From assembly GCF_014202975.1 (NCBI RefSeq), contig NZ_JACHHZ010000003.1, positions 868,001 to 932,000 on the forward strand: 64,000 bases of DNA. The letters run 5' to 3'. Positions 15,740-25,126 of this stretch are shown one piece after another (position 1 is the stretch's first letter; the number at the start of each line of letters is the position of its first letter). The position numbers were made by a program, and so were the translations under genes. Below the pieces are notes generated by a model. That model had not been told where the DNA came from. It saw only the letters and a program-made list of their open reading frames with translations, and searched no databases. The stretch comes from Povalibacter uvarum (lineage in GTDB: Bacteria; Pseudomonadota; Gammaproteobacteria; Steroidobacterales; Steroidobacteraceae).

Positions 15740-16969
15740 ATGTCATTCGGTATCGCGCTCAGCGGTCTCAATGCGGCTCAGACGGACCTAAACGTCACGG
15801 CGAACAACATCGCCAACAGCGCCACCAACGGCTTCAAGCAGTCACGCTCGGAGTTCGCGGAGCTCTTCGCCGTGTCGCCGCAGGGCGTTTCGCGGAACCA
15901 GTTCGGCAACGGCGTGAAAGTCGCGGCAGTTTCGCAGCAGTTCACGCAGGGCAACATCAACACCACGAACAACAGCCTCGACCTCGCGATGAGCGGGCAG
16001 GGCTTCTTTGTGCTGAGCGATGCCGGTGCCACGGCGTATACCCGCGCCGGTGCGTTCCAGGTCGACAACGCAGGTTACGTGGTGAACAGCCAGAGCCAGC
16101 GCCTGCAGGTCTACCCGCCGTCGACGAACGGCACGTTCAACACCAGCACGACGGGTGATCTGCGTCTCGTGACGAGCGAAAGCCCGCCGCAGGCAACTTC
16201 GAACGTAGAGACCGTATTCAACCTGCCGGCGAACTCGACCCCGCCGACCACGACGCCGTTCGACCCCGCCGATCCGAACAGCTACAACGAAGCTCGCTCG
16301 GTCACGATCTATGACTCGCTCGGCGCTGCCCACACGGCCAGCCTGTACTGGACCAAGACGGCGAACCAGAACGAGTGGTCGATGAACGTTTACGTCGACG
16401 GCAACGCGGTCGGCGGTGCACAGACGCTGCAGTACTCGAACACGGGCGTGCTGACTTCACCGGTCAACGGCCAGATCGCGCTTCCGGCCTACGATGCGGC
16501 CGCAGGTCTCGCCACCGGCGCGGCGCCGATCCAGCTCACGTTCGACGTGGGTCGCTCGACGCAGTACGGCGATTCGTTCGGCATGACTTCCTCGACGCAG
16601 GACGGCTTCACCACGGGCCGTCTGATCGGCATCGACATCGACTCGACCGGCGTCGTGCAGGCCCGCTTCACGAACGGCCGCTCGACTTCGCTCGGTCAGG
16701 TCGTCGTTGCGAATTTCTCGAACCCGCAAGGCATGCAGCAGCTCGGTAACACGAACTGGTCGGAGACGAACGCATCCGGTCAGCCGCTGTACGGTCAGGC
16801 CGGCGGCTCGGGCTACGGCCTGATCCAGTCGGGCGCCCTCGAAGCCTCGAACGTCGACATCACTGCTCAGCTCGTCAACATGATCACGGCACAGCGCAAC
16901 TTCCAGGCGAACGCGCAGATGATCCAGACGGCGGACCAGGTGACGCAGACGATCATCAACATTCGATAG
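15740..16969 (+). CDS. flgE: Flagellar hook protein FlgE
   Basis: FlgE polymerises into the universal joint outside the outer membrane. The 409 residues have the N-terminal MSFGIALSGLNAAQTDLNV and NNIANSATNGFKQSR signature, the LDLAMSGQGFFVLSD motif near 90, and the C-terminal GALEASNVDITAQLVNMI and RNFQANAQMI helices. CAGGAG lies 9 nt before the ATG. It is shorter than enterobacterial-like long hooks but normal for gammaproteobacteria. A heptamer repeat element begins directly after the stop. Confidence 0.96.
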   Translation: MSFGIALSGLNAAQTDLNVTANNIANSATNGFKQSRSEFAELFAVSPQGVSRNQFGNGVKVAAVSQQFTQGNINTTNNSLDLAMSGQGFFVLSDAGATAYTRAGAFQVDNAGYVVNSQSQRLQVYPPSTNGTFNTSTTGDLRLVTSESPPQATSNVETVFNLPANSTPPTTTPFDPADPNSYNEARSVTIYDSLGAAHTASLYWTKTANQNEWSMNVYVDGNAVGGAQTLQYSNTGVLTSPVNGQIALPAYDAAAGLATGAAPIQLTFDVGRSTQYGDSFGMTSSTQDGFTTGRLIGIDIDSTGVVQARFTNGRSTSLGQVVVANFSNPQGMQQLGNTNWSETNASGQPLYGQAGGSGYGLIQSGALEASNVDITAQLVNMITAQRNFQANAQMIQTADQVTQTIINIR

Positions 16970-16971
16970 CC

Positions 16972-17096
16972 GAAGCGGTTAGCGGTTAGCGGTTAGTGAA
17001 TAGTCAGAATCAGGAGGTATGGGAGTGATTGCAGGAATGGGTGTGGAGCAGGCGAGTCGATCCGGCTCTGACTATCCGCCATCCGCTATCCGCTAG
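16972..17096. repeat. Heptamer inverted-repeat element, mixed GCGGTTA/GCGGATA arms (flgE-flgF)
   Basis: The left arm starts GAAG and continues with three GCGGTTA units, then TAGTCAGAAT. The right arm starts CTCTGAC and continues TATCCGC, CATCCGC, TATCCGC, then TAG: the inverse of a GCGGATA array. The arms are therefore of two different but related unit families and still pair imperfectly. About 45 nt of non-repetitive loop lies between. The right arm ends 14 bp before flgF. Confidence 0.85.
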
Positions 17097-17110
17097 TCAC
17101 CTCTTCCTTT

Positions 17111-17848
17111 ATGGATCGTTTCCTCTACATCGCAATGTCCGGCGCCAAGGAAACCTTGCGCGCGCAGACGTCGAACAACCACAACCTCGCGAATGCGAGC
17201 ACGACGGGTTTTCGGGCGAATCTCGATGCATTCCAGAGCCGCGCCGTTGCGGGCTCGGGTTATGCATCGCGTGTGTACGCGACCGATGCAACAGTGGGTT
17301 GGGATCAGACTCAAGGTGCGCTGCAGGCGACTGGTCGCGATCTCGACGTCGGCATTCAGGGCGAGGGATGGCTCGCGGTGCAGGGCAGCGATGGCCGCGA
17401 AGCCTACACCCGCGCCGGCGACCTGCGTATCGATGCGAACGGCATGCTCATGACAGGTGCAGGTCACTACGTCATGGGTGATGCGGGTCCGGTCGCTGTG
17501 CCGCCGAACTCGTCGGTGATGATCGGTGCGGACGGTACGGTTTCGATCGTGCCGATCGGCTCCGGTCCCGAGACGACGTCGATGGTCGGCCGCATCAAGC
17601 TCGTGAATCCGCCGGCGGAAACGATGGTGCGCAGCGAGGACGGCCTGTTCCGTACCAACGACGGCGCCGATGCCCCGGCTGATGCAAACGTTCGCGTCGC
17701 ATCAGGCGTGCTCGAGTCGAGCAACGTCAACGTCGCGAACGCGATGGTCAAGATGATCGAGCTGTCGCGTCAGTTCGATCTGCAAGTGAAGGCGATGAGA
17801 ACGGCCGAGGAGAACGCGACGAGCTCGGCCCAGCTGTTGCGAGGCTGA
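17111..17848 (+). CDS. flgF: Flagellar basal-body rod protein FlgF
   Basis: FlgF is a proximal rod subunit. The 245 residues start MDRFLYIAMSGAKETL with the NNHNLANASTTGFRANLDAF helix, a DLDVGIQGEGWLAV core motif, and the C-terminal [28 protein letters not shown] helix shared with FlgE and FlgG. There is no Shine-Dalgarno sequence: the preceding bases (CACCTCTTCCTTT) are pyrimidine-rich because the repeat element ends just before them. Translation may rely on coupling or on an unstructured start site. Confidence 0.95.
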   Translation: MDRFLYIAMSGAKETLRAQTSNNHNLANASTTGFRANLDAFQSRAVAGSGYASRVYATDATVGWDQTQGALQATGRDLDVGIQGEGWLAVQGSDGREAYTRAGDLRIDANGMLMTGAGHYVMGDAGPVAVPPNSSVMIGADGTVSIVPIGSGPETTSMVGRIKLVNPPAETMVRSEDGLFRTNDGADAPADANVRVASGVLESSNVNVANAMVKMIELSRQFDLQVKAMRTAEENATSSAQLLRG

Positions 17849-17870
17849 TCATGTCGCTCACCCTTCCATT

Positions 17871-17906
17871 TCTGGCTCATAGCTCGCAGCTCACCGCTCG
17901 CAGCTC
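17871..17906. repeat. Heptamer-array arm, GAGCnnn family (flgF-flgG)
   Basis: After a TCTG boundary come inverse units reading, on the other strand, GAGCTGC, GAGCGGT, GAGCTGC, GAGCTAT, then GAGCCAGA. Only this arm is present; no partner was found in the 76-bp gap. Confidence 0.75.
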
Positions 17907-17924
17907 TTCCTACGGAGTCTCACC

Positions 17925-18710
17925 ATGAATCCCGCCCTTTGGGCCGCCAAGACCGGACTCGATGCGCAGCAGACGCGCATGGCTGTCACGTCGAACAACC
18001 TGGCCAACGTGGGCACGACCGGCTTCAAGAAGGGCCGCGCCGTGTTCGAAGACCTGCTGTACCAGAACGTGCGCCAGGTCGGTGCCGCGACTTCGCAGGA
18101 CACCACCGCGCCGACAGGTCTGTCGCTCGGCACCGGCGTTCGCGTCGTTGCAACGGAGAAGACCTTCACGCAGGGCAATCTCTCGCAGACGGGCAACTCG
18201 CTCGATGTGGCGATCAGCGGTCGCGGCTTCTTCCAGGTGCTCATGCCGGACGGCACGATGGGTTACACGCGCGATGGCAGCTTCAAAGTCAGCGCGCAGG
18301 GTGAGCTCGTCACCGCGAGCGGCTACGCAGTGCAGCCGGGTATCACGCTTCCCGATGGCGCGCAAAGCGTCACGATCGGCAAAGACGGCGTGATCTCTGT
18401 GCAGGTCGCAGGGCAGCCCGCACCGACGCAGGTTGGTTCGCTGCAGCTGTTCGATTTCATCAACCCCGCCGGCCTTCAGCCGCGTGGCGAAAACATGTAC
18501 GTCGAGACGGCAGCCAGCGGCACCGCTCAGTCGGGCACGCCCGGCCTGAACGGCCTCGGCCTGGTGGAGCAGGGCATGCTCGAATCGTCGAACGTGAACG
18601 TCGTCGAAGAGCTCGTGGCGATGATCGAAACGCAGCGCGCCTACGAGATGAATTCGAAGGCGATCTCGACGACGGATCAGATGCTGGAATACATCACCAA
18701 CCAGCTTTGA
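17925..18710 (+). CDS. flgG: Flagellar basal-body rod protein FlgG (distal rod)
   Basis: FlgG forms the distal rod crossing the periplasm and outer-membrane rings. The 261 residues (typical length) carry [61 protein letters not shown] and the C-terminal [23 protein letters not shown] motif, a very close match to the family. ACGGAG 7 nt before the ATG is a normal ribosome binding site. Confidence 0.97.
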   Translation: MNPALWAAKTGLDAQQTRMAVTSNNLANVGTTGFKKGRAVFEDLLYQNVRQVGAATSQDTTAPTGLSLGTGVRVVATEKTFTQGNLSQTGNSLDVAISGRGFFQVLMPDGTMGYTRDGSFKVSAQGELVTASGYAVQPGITLPDGAQSVTIGKDGVISVQVAGQPAPTQVGSLQLFDFINPAGLQPRGENMYVETAASGTAQSGTPGLNGLGLVEQGMLESSNVNVVEELVAMIETQRAYEMNSKAISTTDQMLEYITNQL

Positions 18711-18711
18711 A

Positions 18712-18737
18712 GAAGCGGTTAGCGGTTAGCGGTTAGT
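18712..18737. repeat. Heptamer-array arm, GCGGTTA family (flgG-flgH)
   Basis: GAAG then three GCGGTTA units and GTGG, beginning 1 bp after the flgG stop. No inverse partner in the 53-bp gap. Confidence 0.8.
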
Positions 18738-18763
18738 GGCGGATCAAGAGTCGGAATACAGAC

Positions 18764-19486
18764 ATGAGTGTTAAGCAGAAGATCGGGTCGAGGACGGCGA
18801 GGCGCGGCCTGCCGCTATCGACCATCCGGCATCTGATTCTCGTGGCCGGTGCGTGCGCACTGAGCGCCTGCGTCAGTGCGCCGCCGGAGCCTGACTACAA
18901 AGCCACGTGGCCGGAGCCGCCGCCTTCCGCTACAGCGGGCAATGGCGCCATCTTCCAGGCAGGACACGATGTCGCACTGTTCGAGAACTCCGTGGCGCGT
19001 CGTGTGGGCGACACTCTGACGATTCGTCTGAACGAAAGCACGAACGCGTCGAAGAGCTCCAGCACTTCGACGAAGAAGTCGAGCTCCGCAACGTTGCCGG
19101 GGCCGACGGTCGCCGGTCGTCCGGTCACCGTGAACGGCGTTCCGGTGCTCGAGATGGGCATGGATAACGAGACTGAATTTGACGGTCAGGGCGACAGCCG
19201 GCAGAGCAATCGCCTGCAGGGCGATCTTTCCGTGACGGTTGCGCAGCGTCTGCCGAACGGCAACTTGCTGGTTCGCGGTCAGAAGTGGATCGCCATCAAC
19301 CAGGGCCAGGAGTACGTGCGGATCCAGGGTATCGTCCGGCCGATCGACATCGATCCGGACAACTCGATCTCTTCGCTGAAGGTTGCGGATGCGCAGATCT
19401 CCTACGGCGCGAAGGGCGCGCTCGCGGATGCGAACAAGCCGGGGTTGCTGGCCCGGTTCTTCAACGCGCCGTGGATGCCGTTTTGA
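18764..19486 (+). CDS. flgH: Flagellar L-ring protein FlgH (lipoprotein)
   Basis: FlgH builds the L-ring in the outer membrane. The 240 residues have a long basic leader and a lipobox LSAC with lipidated Cys36. After it come the ring domain with GAIFQAGHDVALFENSVARRVGDTLTIRL and the conserved GNLLVRGQKWIAINQGQEYVRIQGIVRP region, ending in NKPGLLARFFNAPWMPF. The ATG has no clear Shine-Dalgarno; an ATG inside the leader is not better placed. A single repeat arm lies upstream and another downstream. Confidence 0.95.
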   Translation: MSVKQKIGSRTARRGLPLSTIRHLILVAGACALSACVSAPPEPDYKATWPEPPPSATAGNGAIFQAGHDVALFENSVARRVGDTLTIRLNESTNASKSSSTSTKKSSSATLPGPTVAGRPVTVNGVPVLEMGMDNETEFDGQGDSRQSNRLQGDLSVTVAQRLPNGNLLVRGQKWIAINQGQEYVRIQGIVRPIDIDPDNSISSLKVADAQISYGAKGALADANKPGLLARFFNAPWMPF

Positions 19487-19490
19487 GACA

Positions 19491-19515
19491 GAAGCGGTTG
19501 GCGGTTGGCGGTTAG
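19491..19515. repeat. Heptamer-array arm, GCGGTTG/GCGGTTA family (flgH-flgI)
   Basis: GAAG followed by GCGGTTG, GCGGTTG, GCGGTTA, starting 4 bp after the flgH stop. No partner in the gap. Confidence 0.8.
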
Positions 19516-19527
19516 GACGAACGAAGG

Positions 19528-20634
19528 ATGACGAGGATCATGAAATACATAGCTCTTGTGCTGCTTGCATTGGCGGCTGTGCCGGCATCGGCCGAGCGCG
19601 TGAAGGATCTGGCTTCTGTCTCCGGTGTTCGCGGCAACCAGCTCGTCGGCTACGGCCTCGTCGTTGGCCTCGATGGTACTGGTGACCAGACGAGCCAGGC
19701 GCCGTTCACGATCCAGAGCATCCGCAACATGCTCGCGAAATTCGGCGTGACGATTCCCGCGAACGTGAATCCGCAGCTCAAGAACGTCGCTGCTGTCACC
19801 GTGTATGCCGATCTGCCCGCATTTGCCAAGCCCGGCCAAACGATCGACGTCACCGTGAACTCGATCGGCAACGCAACGAGCCTGCGCGGCGGCAGTCTTC
19901 TGATGACGCCTCTGCGCGGTATCGATGGCGAGGTGTACGGCATCGCGCAGGGCAGCCTGGTGGTGAGCGGCTTCGGTGCTGCAGGCAAGGATGGTTCGCG
20001 CATCGCCGTCAACACGCCAAGTTCCGGCCGCGTTCCGAACGGTGCAAGCGTCGAGCGTGCTGTTCCGACCAATTTTGCGACTGAGCCGTTCATCGTGCTC
20101 AATCTGAATACGCCGGACTTCACGACGGCATCGCGCCTGACGGATGGCATCAACAACATCTTCGGCGCGGATACCGCGCGTGCGATGGATGCAGTTTCGG
20201 TGCGTGTGCAGGCGCCGATCGATGCCAGCCAGCGCATTGCATATCTCTCAGCACTCGAAGCGATCGAGATCGAGCCGGGCGATGCGCCCGCCCGCGTGAT
20301 AGTGAACTCGCGCACTGGAACGGTCGTCATCGGATCGGCTGTGCGCGTCAAGCCGGCAGCTGTGGCTCACGGATCGCTCTCCGTCACGATCACCGAACGC
20401 AACGATGTGAGTCAGCCGAACGCACTGTCGAACGGCGAAACGGTCGTCACGCCGCGCTCGGACATCAAGGTCGATCAGCCGGAAGCACGCATGTTTGTGT
20501 TCAACGCCGGCGTGAATCTCGACGAGATCGTGCGCGCGGTGAACCAGGTCGGCGCCGCTCCCGGCGATCTCGTGGCGATCCTCGAAGCCTTGAAAGAGGC
20601 CGGGGCGCTGCGCGCTGAGCTGATCGTGATCTGA
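19528..20634 (+). CDS. flgI: Flagellar P-ring protein FlgI
   Basis: FlgI assembles the P-ring in the peptidoglycan layer. The 368 residues have a signal peptide ([15 protein letters not shown]) and mature start [33 protein letters not shown], the strongest signature of the family. The C-terminal part has [17 protein letters not shown] and ends [15 protein letters not shown]. Two starts are possible, ATG 19528 and ATG 19540; the first has TAGGA about 10 nt upstream. Confidence 0.96.
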   Translation: MTRIMKYIALVLLALAAVPASAERVKDLASVSGVRGNQLVGYGLVVGLDGTGDQTSQAPFTIQSIRNMLAKFGVTIPANVNPQLKNVAAVTVYADLPAFAKPGQTIDVTVNSIGNATSLRGGSLLMTPLRGIDGEVYGIAQGSLVVSGFGAAGKDGSRIAVNTPSSGRVPNGASVERAVPTNFATEPFIVLNLNTPDFTTASRLTDGINNIFGADTARAMDAVSVRVQAPIDASQRIAYLSALEAIEIEPGDAPARVIVNSRTGTVVIGSAVRVKPAAVAHGSLSVTITERNDVSQPNALSNGETVVTPRSDIKVDQPEARMFVFNAGVNLDEIVRAVNQVGAAPGDLVAILEALKEAGALRAELIVI

Positions 20635-20639
20635 TCACC

Positions 20640-21554
20640 ATGACTTCCGCACCTACCAACGTCTCCTTCTTCGCCGACCCGAAAGCGCTCTCATCGCTGA
20701 AGAGCGATGCACGCGCGCAGGATCCGGGAGCACTCAAGGAAGTCGCGAAGCAGTTCGAGAGTCTGTTCACGCAGATGCTCCTAAAGAGCATGCGCGAAGC
20801 GAACCGCAGCCTGAGCAACGGCGACACGCTGTTCGGGAGCGACCAGGCGGACTTCTATCAGGACATGTTCGATCAGCAGATCGCGGTCCACTTGTCGAAA
20901 GGCGAGGGACTGGGACTGGCGGATATGTTGGTGAGGCAGCTTGCCGGTGGAGCGGCGAGCGGCGAGCAGCGAGCGGTGAGCCAGAAGACGGAAAGCGCAG
21001 GCTCGAACGGCGCTACAGAAGCTGCAGGCCCGTCTCCGGTCGCCACTTCCAAGGCAGATTTCATTCGCCGCATGTTGCCGCACGCTCAAGAGGCAGCGCG
21101 CGAACTCGGCGTCGACCCGCAGGCCTTGCTCGCGCAGGCCGCGCTGGAAACCGGTTGGGGCAAGTCAGTCCCGTGCAACGCAGCAGGCGATTGCAGCTAC
21201 AACCTGTTCGGCATCAAGGCGGGCAGCAGCTGGTCGGGCGCGACAGTGAATGTACCCACTCTCGAGTTCGAGGACGGCGTCGCGGTGCGCAAGGTCGATC
21301 GCTTCCGTGCCTACGAGTCGCCCGCCGACAGCTTCAAGGACTATGCCCGTCTGATCCGCAACAACCCGCGGTACGAAGCGGCACTGAACGCTGGCACGGA
21401 CGTCGCTGGATTCGCTTCGGCCTTGCAGCAGGGAGGCTATGCGACCGATCCGAACTACGCGAACAAGATCACTGCCGTCGCTCGCGAGGTTCAGTCGATG
21501 ACAGGACTCAAGTTCGATCGCACACGGCCGATCTCCACTGGCGGAGAAGCGTGA
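20640..21554 (+). CDS. flgJ: Bifunctional FlgJ: rod cap and peptidoglycan hydrolase
   Basis: The N-terminal domain (about 1-100, KEVAKQFESLFTQMLLKSMREANRS and DQADFYQDMFDQQIAVHLSKG) is the rod-cap domain. The C-terminal domain (about 140-290) is a glucosaminidase/muramidase with LLAQAALETGWGKS, in which the glutamate is catalytic, and YNLFGIKAGSSW. Together they drill and scaffold the rod through peptidoglycan. Two-domain FlgJ is typical of beta/gammaproteobacteria. The linker at about residues 104-116 (AASGEQRAVSQK) is encoded by an arm of the GAGCnnn repeat family at 20950-20987, so a repeat has been accommodated in frame. Confidence 0.95.
   Translation: MTSAPTNVSFFADPKALSSLKSDARAQDPGALKEVAKQFESLFTQMLLKSMREANRSLSNGDTLFGSDQADFYQDMFDQQIAVHLSKGEGLGLADMLVRQLAGGAASGEQRAVSQKTESAGSNGATEAAGPSPVATSKADFIRRMLPHAQEAARELGVDPQALLAQAALETGWGKSVPCNAAGDCSYNLFGIKAGSSWSGATVNVPTLEFEDGVAVRKVDRFRAYESPADSFKDYARLIRNNPRYEAALNAGTDVAGFASALQQGGYATDPNYANKITAVAREVQSMTGLKFDRTRPISTGGEA
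20950..20987. repeat. Heptamer-array arm inside the flgJ linker, GAGCnnn family
   Basis: Units GAGCGGC, GAGCGGC, GAGCAGC, GAGCGGT, then GAGCCAGAAG, the same inner boundary as the intergenic copies at 44846 and 48714. It lies entirely within flgJ between the two domains and keeps the reading frame. Confidence 0.8.
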
Positions 21555-21564
21555 TGAAGGAGCA

Positions 21565-21693
21565 GAAGCGGTTAGCGGTTAGCGGTTGGCGGTTAGCAAG
21601 AAGGCTATTCGTCAGCGCGTCGCAGTTCCGCCCGCGCGAAGCGCGGTCTCTTCCGTTCTGGCCAACCGCTAACCGCCAACCGCTAACCGCTTC
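21565..21693. repeat. Heptamer inverted-repeat element, GCGGTTA family (flgJ-flgK)
   Basis: The left arm is GAAG plus GCGGTTA, GCGGTTA, GCGGTTG, GCGGTTA. The right arm is the inverse array ending CTTC, with a TTCTGG inner boundary. The arms pair almost perfectly over about 30 bp. The loop of about 65 nt contains a CGCGCGAAGCGCG palindrome. The element begins 11 bp after the flgJ stop and ends 11 bp before flgK. Confidence 0.9.
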
Positions 21694-21704
21694 GGGCAAT
21701 CAAA

Positions 21705-23603
21705 ATGGCTGATCTTCTTTCTACAAGCGTGTCGGGCCTGATGGCGTTCCAGCGTGCGCTGGACACCACTAGCCACAACATCACGAACGCCAACACCATC
21801 GGCTACAGCCGGCAGGTGGCGGAGTTCATGACGCGCAACCCGCAGCAGGCGGGTAACGGCTGGATCGGCAACGGCGTCGACGTCTCCACGATCAAGCGTC
21901 AGTACGACGACTTTCTGGCGGGACAGAGCCGCACTGCGTCGAGCTCCTACAACCAGTTCAATACGTATGCGACCCAGGCTGGCCGTGTCAGCAACCTGCT
22001 GGGCAACACGTCGACCGGTCTGACGGCGTCGCTGCAGAAGTTCATCAATGCTTTCCAGGCGGTGGCGGACACGCCCACCTCGACTCCGGCCCGGCAGACA
22101 CTGCTGAGCGAAGCGAACACGCTGATGCAGCGCCTGCAGAGCTATGACGAGAGCCTTCGCGGTTTCGATTCGCAGGTGAATGCGCAGATCGCGACAGAAG
22201 CGGACTCCATCACCTCGATCGCGCGCAGCCTGGCCAAGCTCAACCAGGACATCGTCGGCGCCTACGGCCGCAGCGGCCAGCCGCCCAACGATCTGCTGGA
22301 CCAGCGCGATCGCCTGATCGACGAGCTGTCGACTCACGTCAACGTGAACGTGGTCGCGCAGAACGACGGCGCACTCAACGTATTCATCGGCAACGGCCAG
22401 CCGCTGGTCGTCGGTCAGACCGCCGGTCAGGTCGTTGCGACGCAGGATGCCTTCGATCCCACGCGCAGCACGCTGTCGTTCAGGACGGCCACTTCGACGA
22501 TCGACATCACCAAGAGCCTGAGCGGCGGCACGCTCGGCGGCATGCTCGAGTTCCGCTCGCAGATGCTCGATCCCGCGCGCAATTCGCTGGGGCGACTTGC
22601 GGCAGGCCTCACGGAGATCGTGAACGAGCAGCACAACGCCGGCATGGACCTGAACGGTCAGCTGGGCGGTGATTTCTTCGAAGTCGGCGGCGCCCGCGTC
22701 ATGTCGGCGTCGACCAATGGCGGTACCGGATCGGTTTCAGCGACGCGTATCGACGGTGCCGCCGGATCGCTGACGACCTCCGACTACCTCATGGTCAACA
22801 CTGCCGGCGGATGGCAGTTGCGCAGAGCCGATACGGGCGCGACCGTGCCGATGACGGGCACGGGCACAGCCGGCGATCCGTTCGTCGCGGACGGCATGGA
22901 AATCGTAGTGACGCCGGGCGCGGCAGTCGGCGATCGCTTCATGATCAAACCGACGTCCGAAGCCGTCGCTGGCCTGGGCGTACTCATCACGAATCCGTCG
23001 GAAGTCGCGGCGGCGGCGCCGATCGTCTCTTCGGCAGGTGCGAACAACACCGGCAGCGCGACGATCACTGCGGGCGAAGTCATCAATGCGACCAACGCGC
23101 AGTTGCGCTCGCCCGTCACGATTACATTCACCAGCGCCACGCAGTACACGGTGAGCGGCGATCCGACCGTCTACACGTACACGCCGGGCGGCAACATCGA
23201 CGTGAACGGCTGGCGCGTACAGATCAACGGGACGCCGGCCGTCGGCGATACGTTCTCAATGCAGGACAACGTCGGCGGCGCCGGCGACAACCGCAATGCG
23301 CTGAAGCTCGCGTCCATCCTGAATCAACCGACGCTCAACAACGGCACGACGTCATTGAGCGCGGCAGTCGGCGAGTTCGTTGGCGACATCGGCGTGAAGA
23401 CGAATCAGGCGCAGGTCAGCGCCTCGGCACAGAAGGTGGTGTACGACGAGAGCGTCGATTCGCTGCAGTCGGTGGCGGGCGTGAACCTGGACGAGGAGGC
23501 CGCGAATCTCGTGCGCTACCAGCAGGCCTACATGGCCGCGGCGCAGATGATTCGTGTCGCCGACACGATCTTCCAGTCCGTCCTCCAGGCGACCAGGGGC
23601 TAA
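21705..23603 (+). CDS. flgK: Flagellar hook-filament junction protein FlgK (HAP1)
   Basis: FlgK is the first junction protein between hook and filament and is exported with FlgN. The 632 residues start MADLLSTSVSGLMAFQRALDTTSHNITNANTIGYSRQ and end with the paired C-terminal helix (EEAANLVRYQQAYMAAAQMIRVADTIFQSVL). The large middle domain includes a beta-rich insertion with TITFTSATQYTVSGDPTVYTY, similar to a segment in FlgL. The start codon has no Shine-Dalgarno sequence because the right arm of a repeat element occupies that position. Confidence 0.95.
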   Translation: MADLLSTSVSGLMAFQRALDTTSHNITNANTIGYSRQVAEFMTRNPQQAGNGWIGNGVDVSTIKRQYDDFLAGQSRTASSSYNQFNTYATQAGRVSNLLGNTSTGLTASLQKFINAFQAVADTPTSTPARQTLLSEANTLMQRLQSYDESLRGFDSQVNAQIATEADSITSIARSLAKLNQDIVGAYGRSGQPPNDLLDQRDRLIDELSTHVNVNVVAQNDGALNVFIGNGQPLVVGQTAGQVVATQDAFDPTRSTLSFRTATSTIDITKSLSGGTLGGMLEFRSQMLDPARNSLGRLAAGLTEIVNEQHNAGMDLNGQLGGDFFEVGGARVMSASTNGGTGSVSATRIDGAAGSLTTSDYLMVNTAGGWQLRRADTGATVPMTGTGTAGDPFVADGMEIVVTPGAAVGDRFMIKPTSEAVAGLGVLITNPSEVAAAAPIVSSAGANNTGSATITAGEVINATNAQLRSPVTITFTSATQYTVSGDPTVYTYTPGGNIDVNGWRVQINGTPAVGDTFSMQDNVGGAGDNRNALKLASILNQPTLNNGTTSLSAAVGEFVGDIGVKTNQAQVSASAQKVVYDESVDSLQSVAGVNLDEEAANLVRYQQAYMAAAQMIRVADTIFQSVLQATRG

Positions 23604-23617
23604 CGGGGTGAATTGAT

Positions 23618-24829
23618 ATGCGTCTCTCCACACAGTCCTACTACCAGCGTTCGATCGCCGCCATGCTGGATCAGCAGTCGGCGCTGTCGAAGATCCAGAA
23701 CCAGGTTGCCAGCGGCAAGAAGGTGACGTCGCCCGCGGACGATCCCATCGCGGCCGTGCACATCATGGAGCTCGAGCGGAGCAAACAGGAGTACGGCCAG
23801 TACGACAAGAACAGCGCATTGGCGCGCAATCGCCTGTCGCTGGAAGAGAGCGCCCTGGCGGATGCGGGAACCGTGCTCACGCGAGTACGCGAGCTGATTC
23901 TGCAGGCATCAAATACAGGCACGCTGACCGACGAGGATCGCGAATCGATCGCCGTCGAATTGCAGAGCCGACTGGAGCAGATGCAGGACATCGCCAATCG
24001 CAAGGACGGCAATGGCGAGTACATGTTCAGCGGATTCTCCACGCTCACTCAGCCTTTCGCGGGCGCGACCAGCGGCAACGTCGTGTACGCCGGCGATCAG
24101 GGCTCGCGCCTGTTGCAGGTCGGACCGACGCAGCGCATCGCGGACAGCCATTCCGGATTCGATGTGTTCATGAACATCACGGAAGGCAACGGCACCTTTT
24201 ATACGCAGGCGACGGCGACCAACACCGGTAACGGATCGATCAGCGTCGGCTCGGTTGCGAACCCGGCCGCATGGGTGCGTGACAACTACACGCTGACGTT
24301 CACGAGCGCAACGACGTGGGAAGTGACGGATACGGCCACTCCGACGCCGAACGTCGTCAGCAGCGGTACATATACATCCGGCGACGCCATCGCGTTCAAC
24401 GGTGCGCAGGTCGTCATCAAGGGAAACCCGGCGGCCGGGGATTCCTTCTCGATCAACCAGGCTCAGAGCGAAAGCGTGTTCGACTCGATCGATCGCGTGG
24501 TGCAGGCGCTGCGTACGCCCTCGGAAACGCCGGCTGCCACCGCTCAGTTGACTTCGACGCTCGAGCGTTCCCTGCAGCAGGTCGACCAGGCGTCCGATCA
24601 CATGCTGGGCGTACGCGGGCAGGTGGGTGCACGACTGTCGTCCCTCGATGTTGCGGACGCGTCGCGCGAAGACATCAACGTGGATATCGCGACCTCGCTC
24701 TCGGATCTCCAGGACCTGGACTACGCCGAAGCCATTGCGCGCATGCAGCAGCAGATGGTGGGCCTGCAGGCGGCGCAGCTGTCGTATTCGCAGATATCGC
24801 AGCTTTCGCTGTTCAACTATCTGAAATGA
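23618..24829 (+). CDS. flgL: Flagellar hook-filament junction protein FlgL (HAP3)
   Basis: FlgL is the second junction protein below the flagellin filament. The 403 residues start MRLSTQSYYQRSIAAMLDQQSALSKIQNQVASGKKV, with a SPADDPIAAVHIMELER motif. They close with a coiled C-terminus (DLDYAEAIARMQQQMVGLQAAQLSYSQISQLSLFNYL) like flagellin. The central insertion (NYTLTFTSATTWEVTDTATPTPN) resembles the one in FlgK and probably forms an outer domain. The stop codon overlaps the first base of a repeat arm. Confidence 0.95.
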   Translation: MRLSTQSYYQRSIAAMLDQQSALSKIQNQVASGKKVTSPADDPIAAVHIMELERSKQEYGQYDKNSALARNRLSLEESALADAGTVLTRVRELILQASNTGTLTDEDRESIAVELQSRLEQMQDIANRKDGNGEYMFSGFSTLTQPFAGATSGNVVYAGDQGSRLLQVGPTQRIADSHSGFDVFMNITEGNGTFYTQATATNTGNGSISVGSVANPAAWVRDNYTLTFTSATTWEVTDTATPTPNVVSSGTYTSGDAIAFNGAQVVIKGNPAAGDSFSINQAQSESVFDSIDRVVQALRTPSETPAATAQLTSTLERSLQQVDQASDHMLGVRGQVGARLSSLDVADASREDINVDIATSLSDLQDLDYAEAIARMQQQMVGLQAAQLSYSQISQLSLFNYLK

Positions 24830-24952
24830 AGCGGTTAGCGGTTGGCGGTTAGTCGAAAACCCTAAGAGGCAGATCGTCTGGCGCGGTCAGTGGCCAGCGT
24901 CTGCCGTGCCTCCCTCTGAACTAACCGCCAACCGCCAACCGCTAACCGCTTC
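24828..24952. repeat. Heptamer inverted-repeat element, GCGGTTA family (flgL-fliC)
   Basis: The left arm starts inside the flgL stop codon: GAAG, GCGGTTA, GCGGTTG, GCGGTTA. The right arm is CTCTGA followed by inverse units TAACCGC, CAACCGC, CAACCGC, TAACCGC, then TTC. About 65 nt of loop lies between. It sits upstream of the flagellin promoter. Confidence 0.88.
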
Positions 24953-24998
24953 TGTCCGTGACCCAGTCCACAGTTCACAACGAACCCCCTTGTCCCTC

Positions 24999-25025
24999 TC
25001 AAGTTCGCCCGGAACGCACCGATAC
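24999..25025 (+). promoter_or_regulatory. Sigma-28 (FliA) promoter of the flagellin gene
   Basis: TCAA, 15 nt, ACCGATAC, about 102 bp before the fliC ATG. The same TCAA start and a nearly identical spacer occur in the fliS promoter at 28607. Confidence 0.82.
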
Positions 25026-25126
25026 AGCCCTTGAACCAGCAATCCGGCGCACATCACGCCGCCAGTGCTGACATTAGAGCCTCGGACGGGCGTCCGGGGC
25101 ACAGGTAGAAACCAGGAGTTAGTTTC

